Origin: CAZLHO01 sp964559455
GTDB taxonomy: Bacteria > Krumholzibacteriota > Krumholzibacteriia > LZORAL124-64-63
Assembly (NCBI GenBank): GCA_964559455.1
Contig: CAZLHO010000005.1
Location: forward strand, 32,664-96,663
Direction: 5' to 3'
Length of the DNA: 64,000 bases
In this document: positions 35,919-43,970 of the stretch, in pieces
Position numbering within the stretch: position 1 is the first letter of the stretch
Layout: every line of letters starts with the position of its first letter
Position numbers and translations under genes: made by a program
Notes under the pieces: model-generated
Databases searched by the model: none
The model's input: the letters and a program-made list of their open reading frames with translations, nothing else
Told to the model about the DNA's origin: nothing

Positions 35919-36662
35919 ATGAAGAACCGCCTTCGACTCGGCTTCGGCCTTGTCCTGGCCTGCCTGCTGACGGCCGGCCACATCACGGCCCAGGATCGGA
36001 TCACCATCATCCGCGAGCGCGACATGGCCGACCCGGCCTTTCGCGCCTCCCTCCTCTCGTACCGGGGCGGCGACTGCGACCTCGGCAATCCCCTGCCCTG
36101 GGACATGTGCAACGCGCTCGAGGTCGAGGACGGCTACTACCTGGAGCAGCCGGCGGAGACCTGCTCCTGCGTCCCCGGCCTCCACGTCTACGAGCTGAGG
36201 CATTTGTTCTACGTCTGCAACCTGCTGATCCCCGAGTGCGAGGAAGCCGGCGGCGGATTCCTGTCCGTCCACGGGGAGCTGATGGAGGCGGATTGGGATC
36301 CGCAGATCGAATGCTGGGTCCCGGGGCAGGTCCTCTGCAGCACGCCCGGGATGACCCTCGAGGTGCCGGTCTCCTGCCCCGAATGCATGGAGCTGGACAA
36401 CGGCTTCATCGACTGGATCGGCGACCTGTCGAACTGCGACTGCGCCTTCCCGGGGTACCCCTACTTCCTCCACGTGCACGTCGAGGGCGGCAATCCGACG
36501 ACCTGCACCCAGCATGAGATGCCCTTCGACGACGCTCCGCCGCAGTGCGCCGCCGCGGGCGAGGCGCACAACGTGTTCCTGACCGGCAGCGCCGACTGCT
36601 GCGGGATACCGATCCCCGCCGTCGAACCAACATGGGGATCGATCAAGAGCTGGTTCCGCTAG
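35919..36662 (+). CDS. Secreted Cys-rich protein with WGxxKxxFR C-terminus
   Basis: The 247-residue product has an ATG preceded by AAAGGGA and a signal peptide (RLRLGFGLVLACLLTAGHITA). The mature part has about 17 cysteines and no domain I recognise; the many Cys pairs suggest disulfide bonding outside the cytoplasm. It ends PTWGSIKSWFR, the same nine-residue tail pattern as the genes at 29745 and 37940. Its stop overlaps the convergent nuclease gene by 4 nt. Confidence 0.75.
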   Translation: MKNRLRLGFGLVLACLLTAGHITAQDRITIIRERDMADPAFRASLLSYRGGDCDLGNPLPWDMCNALEVEDGYYLEQPAETCSCVPGLHVYELRHLFYVCNLLIPECEEAGGGFLSVHGELMEADWDPQIECWVPGQVLCSTPGMTLEVPVSCPECMELDNGFIDWIGDLSNCDCAFPGYPYFLHVHVEGGNPTTCTQHEMPFDDAPPQCAAAGEAHNVFLTGSADCCGIPIPAVEPTWGSIKSWFR

Positions 36663-37252
36663 TCGTCGTCAGGCGTCCGCTCCCGGTTCTCCCGCCACTC
36701 GTTCAGCGCGCGCATCCTCTGCCGGAACTTGTGCGGGGCCTCGAAGGGCGCCGGGCCGACCTCGCGCGAGGCCGCCAGCACCGCCTCCGCGGCCTCGGGC
36801 AGGCCGTTGTCGCCGTAGTGGCTGACGGTCTCGACGGCGTAGCCCGCGGCGACCGCCAGCACCGAGTAGTTGCGCCCGTTGACGAAGAGGTAGCCCAGGG
36901 TCCGACCGTAGCCGTCGGTCTCGGCGGCGCGCAGGAGCTCCACGGATTCGGCCATGGCGAAGACGCCCTCGGCGAAGGCCGTCGCCTCGCGCCCGTAGGG
37001 CTGGTCGTCGCGCCAGCCCATGGAGTGATGGGCGACCTCGGGCGTGTCGATGCCCAGGATGCGCACCCGCTCGGTGTCCTCGTCCCCCCAGAGGATGACG
37101 ACGGTGTCGCCGTCGCCCACGTCGACCAGGGCCGGATCGACGGGAACCCGCTCGAGGCTGGCGCGGGACTGGGCGCGGTCCTGGGCGCCGACGGTCGCGG
37201 CGGCCAGCAGCAGGGCGATGACGGCGAGAGTGCGGACTCGGGTCGGGAGCAT
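36659..37252 (-). CDS. Secreted thermonuclease (SNase-like)
   Basis: The 197-residue product has a signal peptide (TLAVIALLLAAATVGA) and a staphylococcal-nuclease-like OB-fold. All catalytic landmarks are present: DGDT (Asp49), VRILGIDTPE (Arg64, Asp69, Glu72) and GYGRTLGYLF (Arg117). It should cut DNA or RNA outside the cytoplasm using calcium. The ATG has GAGG 5 nt upstream. It is the last gene of a short minus-strand run, 41 nt after the laminin-B gene. Confidence 0.9.
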   Translation of the reverse strand: MLPTRVRTLAVIALLLAAATVGAQDRAQSRASLERVPVDPALVDVGDGDTVVILWGDEDTERVRILGIDTPEVAHHSMGWRDDQPYGREATAFAEGVFAMAESVELLRAAETDGYGRTLGYLFVNGRNYSVLAVAAGYAVETVSHYGDNGLPEAAEAVLAASREVGPAPFEAPHKFRQRMRALNEWRENRERTPDDD

Positions 37253-37293
37253 GGGAACCTCACCTCGTTATTCGCCGCTCGTTTCGCGGCGCC

Positions 37294-37880
37294 CTACAGT
37301 TCCGTCAGCGGCGCCTTCAGAGCGACCCGGTCCAGGGCGACCCGGTCCTCGATCTCGAGGAAATCCCCCCAGATCCTGATCTCGCGGATGCTGGCCAGGG
37401 ACATCCAGATGTCGGCGTCCGTCGCCGCAGCGCCGTCCCAGCGGTACCACCGGCCGGGGACGGTGCCGTCGTCGCCCGTCTGCACCCCCGCGGCCAGGTT
37501 GACGACGAAGAGCGTCGGCGCCGGGTTCGGGCGGATGTTGCCCGGGCGGAACCGGGGATCCGGGACGTGGTCGGCGTTCGCCGGACGGTACACCAGGTTC
37601 CCGTTCTCGCTGGTCAGCACGACGAAGTCCGCGATGCTCGCCTGCCATTGGGGCGGGTCGTAGATATCCCAGGGGTCGGGAGAGTACCAGAGGGAGTACT
37701 CCAACGTGCCTCCGGCGTAGGGGGTCTTGTTGCCCAGGAATTTGCTGGGCGCGGAGAACTCCAGGCCGGTCATCCACGAATCGATCGGGGACACGGCGCC
37801 CTCGGGTCGTCGTCGCTGCAGCCGGCGGCGAACGCCAGCGCCAAGACGAGGAGCATCATCAGGATCGGGAACGTTTTCAT
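37294..37880 (-). pseudogene. Laminin-B-domain lipoprotein, split by a single-base frameshift
   Basis: An ATG at 37880 (GAGG upstream) opens a lipoprotein signal, MKTFPILMMLLVLALAFAAGC, then SDDDP, and runs to a stop 16 codons after the Cys. The next frame continues without a break as PEGAVSPIDSWMTGLEFSAP and encodes a laminin B domain (PSKFLGNKTPYAGGTLEYSL, NGNLVYRP, DADIWMSLASIREIRIWGDF). Adding one base in the CCC run (plus strand GGG, 37804-37806) restores a single 195-residue lipoprotein. This is either a real frameshift or an assembly error. Read alone, the downstream part could start at a GTG at 37794 without any signal. Confidence 0.75.
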
Positions 37881-37939
37881 CTGCCCATCCCTCATGGTTG
37901 TAGTGCCGATTACCGGATAGCGATCTGCCGTATCCCGCA

Positions 37940-38560
37940 CTAGCGGTACAGGTTCTTGATTCCGCCCCAATTCGCCGTATCGCTGATCACGGGACCGTTC
38001 ATATTGATACCGGCCACCCACGCAGGATAACATGGGAGGTTGTAACATGGCACCGACGGCTGCAGGTAGATATCGACTGCGCCCGAAGAACAGACCAGCC
38101 CGTCCCCTTCGGCCGACGATTCCAGATACATCGTGATCGGCGCTCCGGTCAGCACGTCGACCGATAGCTCCGCGAGGACAATCGCCGACGACAACGGCAA
38201 CGGCGTCGCAAGGCTGACGTCGAAATGCACCAAGAAGTCCGGTCCATCGCCATGGGCGTTGACCCCTCCGCCCCGTATCGTGGCTTCCACCGGGACCTCG
38301 CAGGACACCCCGCCGCGCCAAGCATCCACGCCGCCGGCCCCATCATACCTCGTCGCAATCAGATACCCGACTACCGAAGCCGGCGGAACTACACCGACCG
38401 CGTTCCCGATCGCCTCTTCATCGAAATAGATCCCCACCGAATTCGGATAAGGATCCGTTTGCGCACAAGCGTCGCCGCCGGCAGCCGCGACAAGACAACC
38501 CGCAGCCAGCACCACGATGGCGCAACCGGCAATTCTCTTCAACGCTTGCCTCCTTATCAT
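37940..38560 (-). CDS. Small secreted protein with WGxxKxxYR C-terminus
   Basis: The 206-residue product starts at an ATG at 38560 with GAGG 7 nt upstream. The signal peptide is RIAGCAIVVLAAGCLVAAAGGDACA. The mature part opens PYPNSVGIYFDEEA and seems to be an all-beta domain of unknown function. It ends TANWGGIKNLYR, the third copy of the shared nine-residue C-terminus. It precedes the laminin-B gene on the same strand by about 60 nt. Confidence 0.75.
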   Translation of the reverse strand: MIRRQALKRIAGCAIVVLAAGCLVAAAGGDACAQTDPYPNSVGIYFDEEAIGNAVGVVPPASVVGYLIATRYDGAGGVDAWRGGVSCEVPVEATIRGGGVNAHGDGPDFLVHFDVSLATPLPLSSAIVLAELSVDVLTGAPITMYLESSAEGDGLVCSSGAVDIYLQPSVPCYNLPCYPAWVAGINMNGPVISDTANWGGIKNLYR

Positions 38561-38816
38561 TCTGAACCTCACGAAATATATCCCAATCATGGTCGGGAAT
38601 GGTGGAATATGTCTACGTTGTTCACGTCCCGTCGCCGGCCGCCCTCGCTGGCGGACCGTCGCCGCGCAAGCGATGGACGTCGACCATCTGCGGTGCGCCA
38701 TGTACGCTTCCGAGTCTCAGAACGATGTATTTGCGCGGTTGCCAGTCGTGCGGGGGGAATAGCCCGTTTGGCCTTTTCTGTCGGTGACGCGCAGGTCGCG
38801 ACACCAGGGAGGAACC

Positions 38817-39773
38817 ATGAGAACCGATCTTTGCTCGAGGACGCTCGTCGTCGTGATCGGCATACTGTCCATCATGGCCGGCGCGGCCCACGCCGAACCT
38901 CAGCCCGTCCCTTCGGCCGACGCCCCCATGGACATGCTGGTGTCGGCGGAATGGCTGGGCCGGCACCTGGACGATCCCGATCTGGTGGTGCTGGACTGCA
39001 CCGTCAAGATCGAGATGACCGAGACCGGCGGCATGCGGTCGGTCAGCGGCAGGGCTTCCTACGACGCCGGCCACATCCCGGGCGCCGGCTTCGCCGACCT
39101 GCTGGTCGACCTGTCGGACACCGACCAGCCGATCGGCTTCGCCCTGCCTGCGCCGCAGAAGTTCTGCGAGGCCATGGGCCGCCTGGGCGTCGGCGACGAT
39201 TCGCGCGTCGTGCTGTACGACAGCGGCAATTCCGTCTGGGCGGCGCGCGTGTGGTGGATGCTGCGCTGGGTGGGGTTCGACAACGCAGCGCTGCTCGACG
39301 GCGGCCTCGCGGCGTGGACGGAAGGCGGCGGGCCCCTGTCGTCCGATCCGGCGAGCCGGCCCGCGAAGAAGCTCACCGCCGCCGTCCGGCCGGAGCTGAT
39401 CGCCGACCGCGACGAGGTGCTCGCCGCCATCGACGACGAGGATGTCCACCTCATCGACTCCCTGCCGGAGCCGGTCTATCGGGGCGAGATGAGCATGTAC
39501 GCCCGGCCCGGCCACATAAAGAGCGCGGTGAACATCCCGGTGCTGGACCTGCTCGACGCCTCGGGCCGGTTCAAGCCCCTGGCAGAGCTGGCCGCGGCGC
39601 ATCCGGAAGATCGTTCCGATCGCTACATCACCTACTGCGGCGGAGGGATCGCGGCCTCAGGAAGCGCCTTCGTCATGGTCAGGCTCGGCTTCGAGGACGT
39701 CGCCGTCTACACCGCCTCGCTGCAGGAGTGGGCCGCCGACCCGGCCAATCCGATGGTGGATCCGTCGCCGTGA
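38817..39773 (+). CDS. Exported two-domain rhodanese (sulfurtransferase)
   Basis: The 318-residue product has an ATG with GGAGG 3-4 nt upstream and a signal peptide (LVVVIGILSIMAGAAHA). Two rhodanese domains follow. In the first the active-site position is non-cysteine (LYDSGNSVWAAR), as is normal for the structural domain. In the second Cys274 sits in TYCGGGIAASG and is the likely persulfide carrier. The conserved H-IPGA and WTEGG elements are present. It should be periplasmic; donor and acceptor are unknown. Confidence 0.9.
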   Translation: MRTDLCSRTLVVVIGILSIMAGAAHAEPQPVPSADAPMDMLVSAEWLGRHLDDPDLVVLDCTVKIEMTETGGMRSVSGRASYDAGHIPGAGFADLLVDLSDTDQPIGFALPAPQKFCEAMGRLGVGDDSRVVLYDSGNSVWAARVWWMLRWVGFDNAALLDGGLAAWTEGGGPLSSDPASRPAKKLTAAVRPELIADRDEVLAAIDDEDVHLIDSLPEPVYRGEMSMYARPGHIKSAVNIPVLDLLDASGRFKPLAELAAAHPEDRSDRYITYCGGGIAASGSAFVMVRLGFEDVAVYTASLQEWAADPANPMVDPSP

Positions 39774-39784
39774 GAGGGCCGGGG

Positions 39785-40945
39785 TCATCTCAAGGGCTTC
39801 AGGTCCTCCAGGAGACGGGAGATCGATACCGCCCGGATCTTCTCGGCAAGAGGAAAGCTGTTCTCTCCGGCATGGATCACATCCAGGCTGTCAAGATGGA
39901 GATCGGCCAAGGCGGTCTGCATGGATCTAGTCACCGCAGGGGAGGTCGTTCGCTTGATCTCGAATCCCCGCCGTGATCTCCCTCTCACTACGAGGAGGTC
40001 CAGTTCGGCACCCGCGTGCGTTGCCCAGAAATGGCATTCCTCCGGCTGTGCATAGAGATGATGGATGATTTCACCGAGAACGAATCCCTCCCAGGAAGCA
40101 CCAACCTTGGGATGGGCTTCCAGATCGGACATCGTCTTCAAGCCGAGAAGGGTGTGAAGAAGGCCCGGATCCGCGATGTAGATCTTCGGAGCCTTGACCT
40201 GCCGCTTCTTCAGATTCTCATGCCAGGGAAGCAGCTGGCGGATCGCCAGTGCGGAAGTCAGAACGTCCAGATAATTGCGGATGGTCGTATCCGCGACTCC
40301 GAAGGATCGTGCTAATTCAGATGCGTTCCATGTCTGCCCGTGATAGTGCGCCAGCATGGTCCAGAAACGTCGGAGCGTTGCAGCCTTGATATTGATCCCC
40401 AGCTGGGGCAAGTCCCTCTCCAGGAAAGACTGGATGAAACCCCTGCGCCATTCGTCACTGCCGAGATGGGACTTCGCCAGATAGGACCGGGGAAAACCAC
40501 CGCGCAACCAGAGGCGGCCGTGGTGTTCGATGCCCGTCTCCTCCAGGGATAATCCATCCAGGGCATGGAACAGGATGCGCCCGGCCAGGGATTCCGAACC
40601 CTGGCGCAGCAGCTCGGGAGAAGCGCTTCCCAGCACCAGGAAACGTGCGGGAGAACGTGGGCGATCTACGAGTACCCGGAGCACCGGGAACAGATCAGGA
40701 GCGCGCTGCACCTCGTCGATCACGACCAGACCCTTCAGGCCCTTCAGTGCGAGCATGGGATCGGAGAGCCTGGCCAGATCTTCCGGGTTTTCCAGATCGA
40801 AATAACCGCCCTGTCCGGCGGTCTGCGCGAACAGCATCCGCGCGAGCGTGGTCTTTCCCACCTGGCGGGCGCCCACGATCCCCACGACACGATGCCGCTG
40901 GAGAAGCCCCTGGATTCGCCGGAGATGCGCTGGTCGATCAATCAT
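39785..40945 (-). CDS. AAA ATPase with DUF4143 C-terminal domain
   Basis: The 386-residue product starts MIDRPAHLRRIQGLLQRH at 40945. It has Walker A GARQVGKTT (25-33), Walker B LVVIDEV (73-79) and a sensor region VLGSASPEL. A winged-helix-like middle (WNASELARSFGVADTTIRNYL) follows. The C-terminal DUF4143 part has a restriction-endonuclease-like fold (GAELDLLVVRGRSRRGFEIKRT). Such ATPases are widespread, often mobile and of unclear function. Codons are less GC-biased than in neighbours. Its promoter lies within an inverted repeat and the transcript may be leaderless. Confidence 0.88.
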   Translation of the reverse strand: MIDRPAHLRRIQGLLQRHRVVGIVGARQVGKTTLARMLFAQTAGQGGYFDLENPEDLARLSDPMLALKGLKGLVVIDEVQRAPDLFPVLRVLVDRPRSPARFLVLGSASPELLRQGSESLAGRILFHALDGLSLEETGIEHHGRLWLRGGFPRSYLAKSHLGSDEWRRGFIQSFLERDLPQLGINIKAATLRRFWTMLAHYHGQTWNASELARSFGVADTTIRNYLDVLTSALAIRQLLPWHENLKKRQVKAPKIYIADPGLLHTLLGLKTMSDLEAHPKVGASWEGFVLGEIIHHLYAQPEECHFWATHAGAELDLLVVRGRSRRGFEIKRTTSPAVTRSMQTALADLHLDSLDVIHAGENSFPLAEKIRAVSISRLLEDLKPLR

Positions 40946-40952
40946 GCAGCAG

Positions 40953-40981
40953 ATGCTATCTTGAAATCTCGGTGCAGTCAA
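40953..40981 (-). promoter_or_regulatory. Promoter of the first DUF4143 ATPase
   Basis: On the minus strand TTGACT (40976-40981) and TAGCAT (40953-40958) are separated by 17 nt. The ATG begins 7 nt after the -10, so the mRNA would have almost no leader. Confidence 0.5.
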
Positions 40982-40994
40982 CAGAGATTTCAAG
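40960..40994. repeat. Perfect 11-bp inverted repeat around the ATPase promoter -35
   Basis: CTTGAAATCTC (40960-40970) and GAGATTTCAAG (40984-40994) are exact reverse complements 13 nt apart. One arm fills the promoter spacer and the other lies just upstream of the -35, a layout expected for a repressor operator. The rest of the 40995-41205 gap has no gene that I can see. Confidence 0.65.
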
Positions 40995-41054
40995 GAGTGG
41001 CGGCAGCCCATTCCGCACCCCGGAGAATCCCCCCAGGATTCCCGAGAACACAAA

Positions 41055-41092
41055 CGCCCCGCCTGCAGCCGCTTAAACGGCGAGTCGGGGCG
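41055..41092 (-). terminator. Hairpin terminator after the second DUF4143 ATPase
   Basis: Outer arms CGCCCCG (41055-41061) and CGGGGCG (41086-41092) plus an inner GCCG/CGGC pair form a stem. On the minus strand TTTGTGTTCT follows, a moderate U tract. It lies about 115 nt after the ATPase stop. Confidence 0.5.
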
Positions 41093-41205
41093 ACCCTTGC
41101 GTCAACTGATTCAGGGAGATTCGTTCGTAGGCGTAAAATTTGGCTCCCCGGGCGAGACGCTCCTGGGAAGATAATCAGAGAATCCCCTTGCGGACGACCC
41201 GGTCC

Positions 41206-42429
41206 TCAGATCGCCCCCACGGGGATGCTCACGACGCCCTCGGCGAGCGGAAGGGAGGACTCCGCAAGGCAGACCACTCCCCCCGGGCCCACGATCTTGC
41301 CGAGCTTCTCGAGAACGCCGAAGTGGGCGGCCGCCCTTCGATCCGGCGCAGCCGTCTTCTTGAATTCCAGCGGATGGACCGTGTCGCCCTGGACGATCAG
41401 CAGGTCGATCTCCTTCTGGTCCTTGTCGCGATAGTAGTAGAACGGCGCTCGCTTGCCGTTATGCCACCAGCTCTTCAGCAGCTCAGCCAGGATCCAGGTC
41501 TCGAGCACTGCACCGGAGGCCGCGCCGGCTTCGAGGCTCTCCGGACTCGCCCACTCGGTCAGCCACGAGCAGAGCCCAGTGTCCAGGAAGTAGAGCTTGG
41601 GCCTCTTGACGAGCCGTTTCGTCACGTTCGAGTGGTAAGGCTCGAGCAGGAAAACGATGCCCGACGTCTCGAGGACGGAGAGCCAGCTCTTGGCCGTGTT
41701 GGGGGCGACGTCGGCGTCGCGCGCCAGCTCGGCGATGTTGAGGATCTGGGCCGTCCGGGCCGCGCAGGCTCGAACGAAGCGCAGGAAGGCCGCCTCGTCG
41801 CCGACCCTGGCCAGATCCCGCACGTCCCGCTGCAGGTAGGTCTGGACGTAGGAGCTGTAGTACAGGTCCCGGTCCATGCCCGGGTCCGCGGCCAGCGCAG
41901 GATAGGCGCCCCTCCACATGATGCCGTAAAGGTCCGTGAGGGCCAGGGGCGCCATGGCCTCCAGCCTCGGGCCCAGCACCTCGGGCGTCGGCAGGAAGGG
42001 ACGGGCGTCGATCTCCTCGCGGTCCCTCTCGCGCCGCGAGAGCCCCAACAGCTTGAGGATGGCCACCCGGCCCGCCAGCGACTCCGATACCTCGTTCATC
42101 AGGTGGAACTGCTGCGAACCGGTCAGCCAGAAACGGCCCGGCGTCCCGTCCTCGTCCACCGACATCTTGATCAGAGGAAGGAGCCCCGGGGCATACTGGA
42201 TCTCGTCGATGATCACCGGCCCCGGAAAGCGCTGCATGAAGAGCGCCGGATCGCTTCTGGCCAGTTCCAGGATCCTCGGGTCGTCCAGGCTCGCATAGGC
42301 GCGCTCAGCCCCGCCGATCTGCCTCAGGAACGTGGTCTTGCCGACCTGGCGTGCGCCCGTGACCAGCATCACCGGGAAATGGCCGGAAGCCTCGAGGAAT
42401 TGCTTCTCCAGGGTTCTGCTGAGATACAC
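41206..42429 (-). CDS. AAA ATPase with DUF4143 C-terminal domain (second)
   Basis: The 407-residue product begins at a GTG beside GGAGG. Walker A GARQVGKTT (25-33), Walker B PVIIDEI (71-77) and sensor WLTGSQQFHLM are present. A winged helix (ILNIAELARDADVAPNTAKSWL) and DUF4143 nuclease-like end (YYYRDKDQKEIDLLIVQGD, then LEFKKT) follow. It is only distantly similar to the ATPase at 39785, so the two are not a recent duplication. The promoter is strong and flanked by two palindromes. Function is unknown. Confidence 0.9.
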   Translation of the reverse strand: MYLSRTLEKQFLEASGHFPVMLVTGARQVGKTTFLRQIGGAERAYASLDDPRILELARSDPALFMQRFPGPVIIDEIQYAPGLLPLIKMSVDEDGTPGRFWLTGSQQFHLMNEVSESLAGRVAILKLLGLSRRERDREEIDARPFLPTPEVLGPRLEAMAPLALTDLYGIMWRGAYPALAADPGMDRDLYYSSYVQTYLQRDVRDLARVGDEAAFLRFVRACAARTAQILNIAELARDADVAPNTAKSWLSVLETSGIVFLLEPYHSNVTKRLVKRPKLYFLDTGLCSWLTEWASPESLEAGAASGAVLETWILAELLKSWWHNGKRAPFYYYRDKDQKEIDLLIVQGDTVHPLEFKKTAAPDRRAAAHFGVLEKLGKIVGPGGVVCLAESSLPLAEGVVSIPVGAI

Positions 42430-42440
42430 GACCTCCCCCT

Positions 42441-42476
42441 TCGTCCAGAATGCATTACGACTGCATTATAGACGAT
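42441..42476. repeat. Palindromic operator-like element 1 (overlaps ATPase promoter -10)
   Basis: Arms TCGTCCAGAATGCA and TGCATTATAGACGA (12 of 14 paired) surround a short centre. The right arm contains the promoter -10 at 42465-42470. Its sequence is related to element 2. Confidence 0.6.
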
Positions 42477-42492
42477 TCCCTGGCCCCGTCAA
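42465..42492 (-). promoter_or_regulatory. Strong promoter of the second DUF4143 ATPase
   Basis: On the minus strand TTGACG (42487-42492), a 16-nt spacer and a perfect TATAAT (42465-42470). The leader to the GTG at 42429 would be about 30 nt. Confidence 0.65.
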
Positions 42493-42497
42493 CGACA

Positions 42498-42534
42498 ATC
42501 GTCCAATCTGCAGCGCCGCTGCATAATGGACGAT
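42498..42534. repeat. Palindromic operator-like element 2 (upstream of the ATPase -35)
   Basis: ATCGTCCAATCTGCAG (42498-42513) and CTGCATAATGGACGAT (42519-42534) are near-perfect reverse complements (14 of 16). The right arm is 14/16 identical to 42461-42476 of element 1. It lies just upstream of the -35, so the two elements bracket the promoter. Confidence 0.65.
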
Positions 42535-42655
42535 GTCATCGCTAGCTTATTTGATTTCGAACGCTTTCGTCTCGGCCAAAACCGGAGTTTCGGCGAAAAG
42601 CCTACTGGAATCGATCTCGATCAAGCCCCGCGCCCGCCCCGCCGATACCTCCCCG

Positions 42656-43675
42656 ATGCATCACTTCATGCTGGACACCCTGCGCGACCTGCTGCGCTCC
42701 CGTCGCGAGCTGATCCTGGAGAACCTGGCCCTGCGGCAGCAGATCCTGGTCCTCGAGCGCGCCGCCCCGAACCCTCGCCTCAACCCGCTGGACCGCGCGT
42801 TCTGGGTCGCCCTGTGCCGCTGGTGGCCCGGCTGGCGCCGCCCGCTGCGGCTGGTCAGCCCCGACACCGTCATCGCCTGGCACCGCCTGGGCTGGCGGCT
42901 GTGGTGGCGCCGCAAGAGCCGGCCCAAGGAGCCCGGACGGCCCCGGATCCCGCACGAGCTGATCGAACTGATCCGGCGGATGTCGCGCGAGAACCCGACC
43001 TGGGGCGCGCCGCGCATCCACGGCGAGCTGCTGAAGCTGGGCCACTTCCTGAGCGAGGCGACGGTCGCCCGCTACATGGTCAAGCGCCGCGGCCGGCCGA
43101 AGCAGGACTGGAAGACCTTCCTGCGCAACCACCTGGGCGAGACCGCGGCCATCGACTTCCTGACCGTGCCGACGGTGATGTTCCAGACGCTGTACGTCTT
43201 CGTGGTGCTGTCCCTGGACCGGCGGCGGATCGTGCACCTGAACGTCACCCGCCACCCGACCACCGAGTGGACCGCCCTGCAGCTGCACCAGGCCTTCCCC
43301 TTCGACGAGGCGCCGAGGTTCCTGATCCGCGACCGCGACGCGATCTTCGGCGGGGCCGTCGTGGAGGCCCTGCAGAACATGGACATCGAGCAGCTGGTCA
43401 CGGCGCCGCGCTCGCCCTGGCAGAACGGCTACTGCGAGCGGGTGGTCGGCACCCTGAAGCGCGAGTGCCTGGATCACATGATCGTCCTCGGCGAAGAGCA
43501 CGCCCGCCGCGTCCTGCGACGCTATCTGGAGTACTACCACGGCGCGCGCACGCACCTGGGCCTGGAGAAGGACGCGCCCGACGGCCGGCCCGTCGAGCCG
43601 CCGGAGCTGGGCCCGGTCAGGCGGCGACCGATGGTCGGCGGGCTGCACAGCCGGTATTACCGCGAGGCGGCGTAG
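42656..43675 (+). mobile_element. Insertion-sequence transposase with integrase core (DDE)
   Basis: The 339-residue product begins near MHHFMLDTLRDLLRSRREL. It has a helical DNA-binding start (ENLALRQQILVLERAAP), an IS3-like HTH_21 region (MSRENPTWGAPRIHGELLKLG) and an rve integrase core. The DDE residues are in AAIDFLTVPT, IRDRDAIFGG and SPWQNGYCERVVGTLKRECLD. An ATG at 42533 would add 41 poorly conserved residues. I could not find terminal inverted repeats or a target duplication, so element ends are undefined. The frame is intact. Confidence 0.88.
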
Positions 43676-43776
43676 TAATATTCCACGCCCGGGAGGGACG
43701 AGGCGCAGGGAAGGTGTGCTTGACGCCAGGGAAATGACACGCCGGCCTCAAAAAGCAGCCGGCCTGAAGACGTCGG

Positions 43777-43799
43777 GGGCCCGAAGGGGCCCTCTCTTT
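43777..43799 (+). terminator. Hairpin terminator downstream of the transposase
   Basis: GGGCCC (43777-43782), loop GAAG, GGGCCC (43787-43792), then TCTCTTT. A second GC-rich palindrome (GCCGGC repeated around an A-rich loop) lies at 43741-43762. The rest of 43676-43970 shows no gene. Confidence 0.55.
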
Positions 43800-43970
43800 G
43801 TGCGCGGAAACGAGAATCAGGGGTCAAGTGGCGGCTTCAGCAGGGAAATCGACGGGCGGATGGGGTTTTGAGGAGGCACACCCCGCGTGGGACACGAAAT
43901 AACTGGCATATCGTTAACGCATGAACTCATCCCCGCCCCGCCATCCCGCGGGGCCGGCCATTCCCGTTCC

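Noticed and set aside
38817..39773. Missing catalytic Cys in the first rhodanese domain as a defect
   Set aside because: Two-domain sulfurtransferases normally keep the active Cys only in the second domain, which is intact here.
42526..43737. Alternative frame over the transposase
   Set aside because: Pro/Arg/Ala-rich without the DDE motifs seen in the chosen frame.
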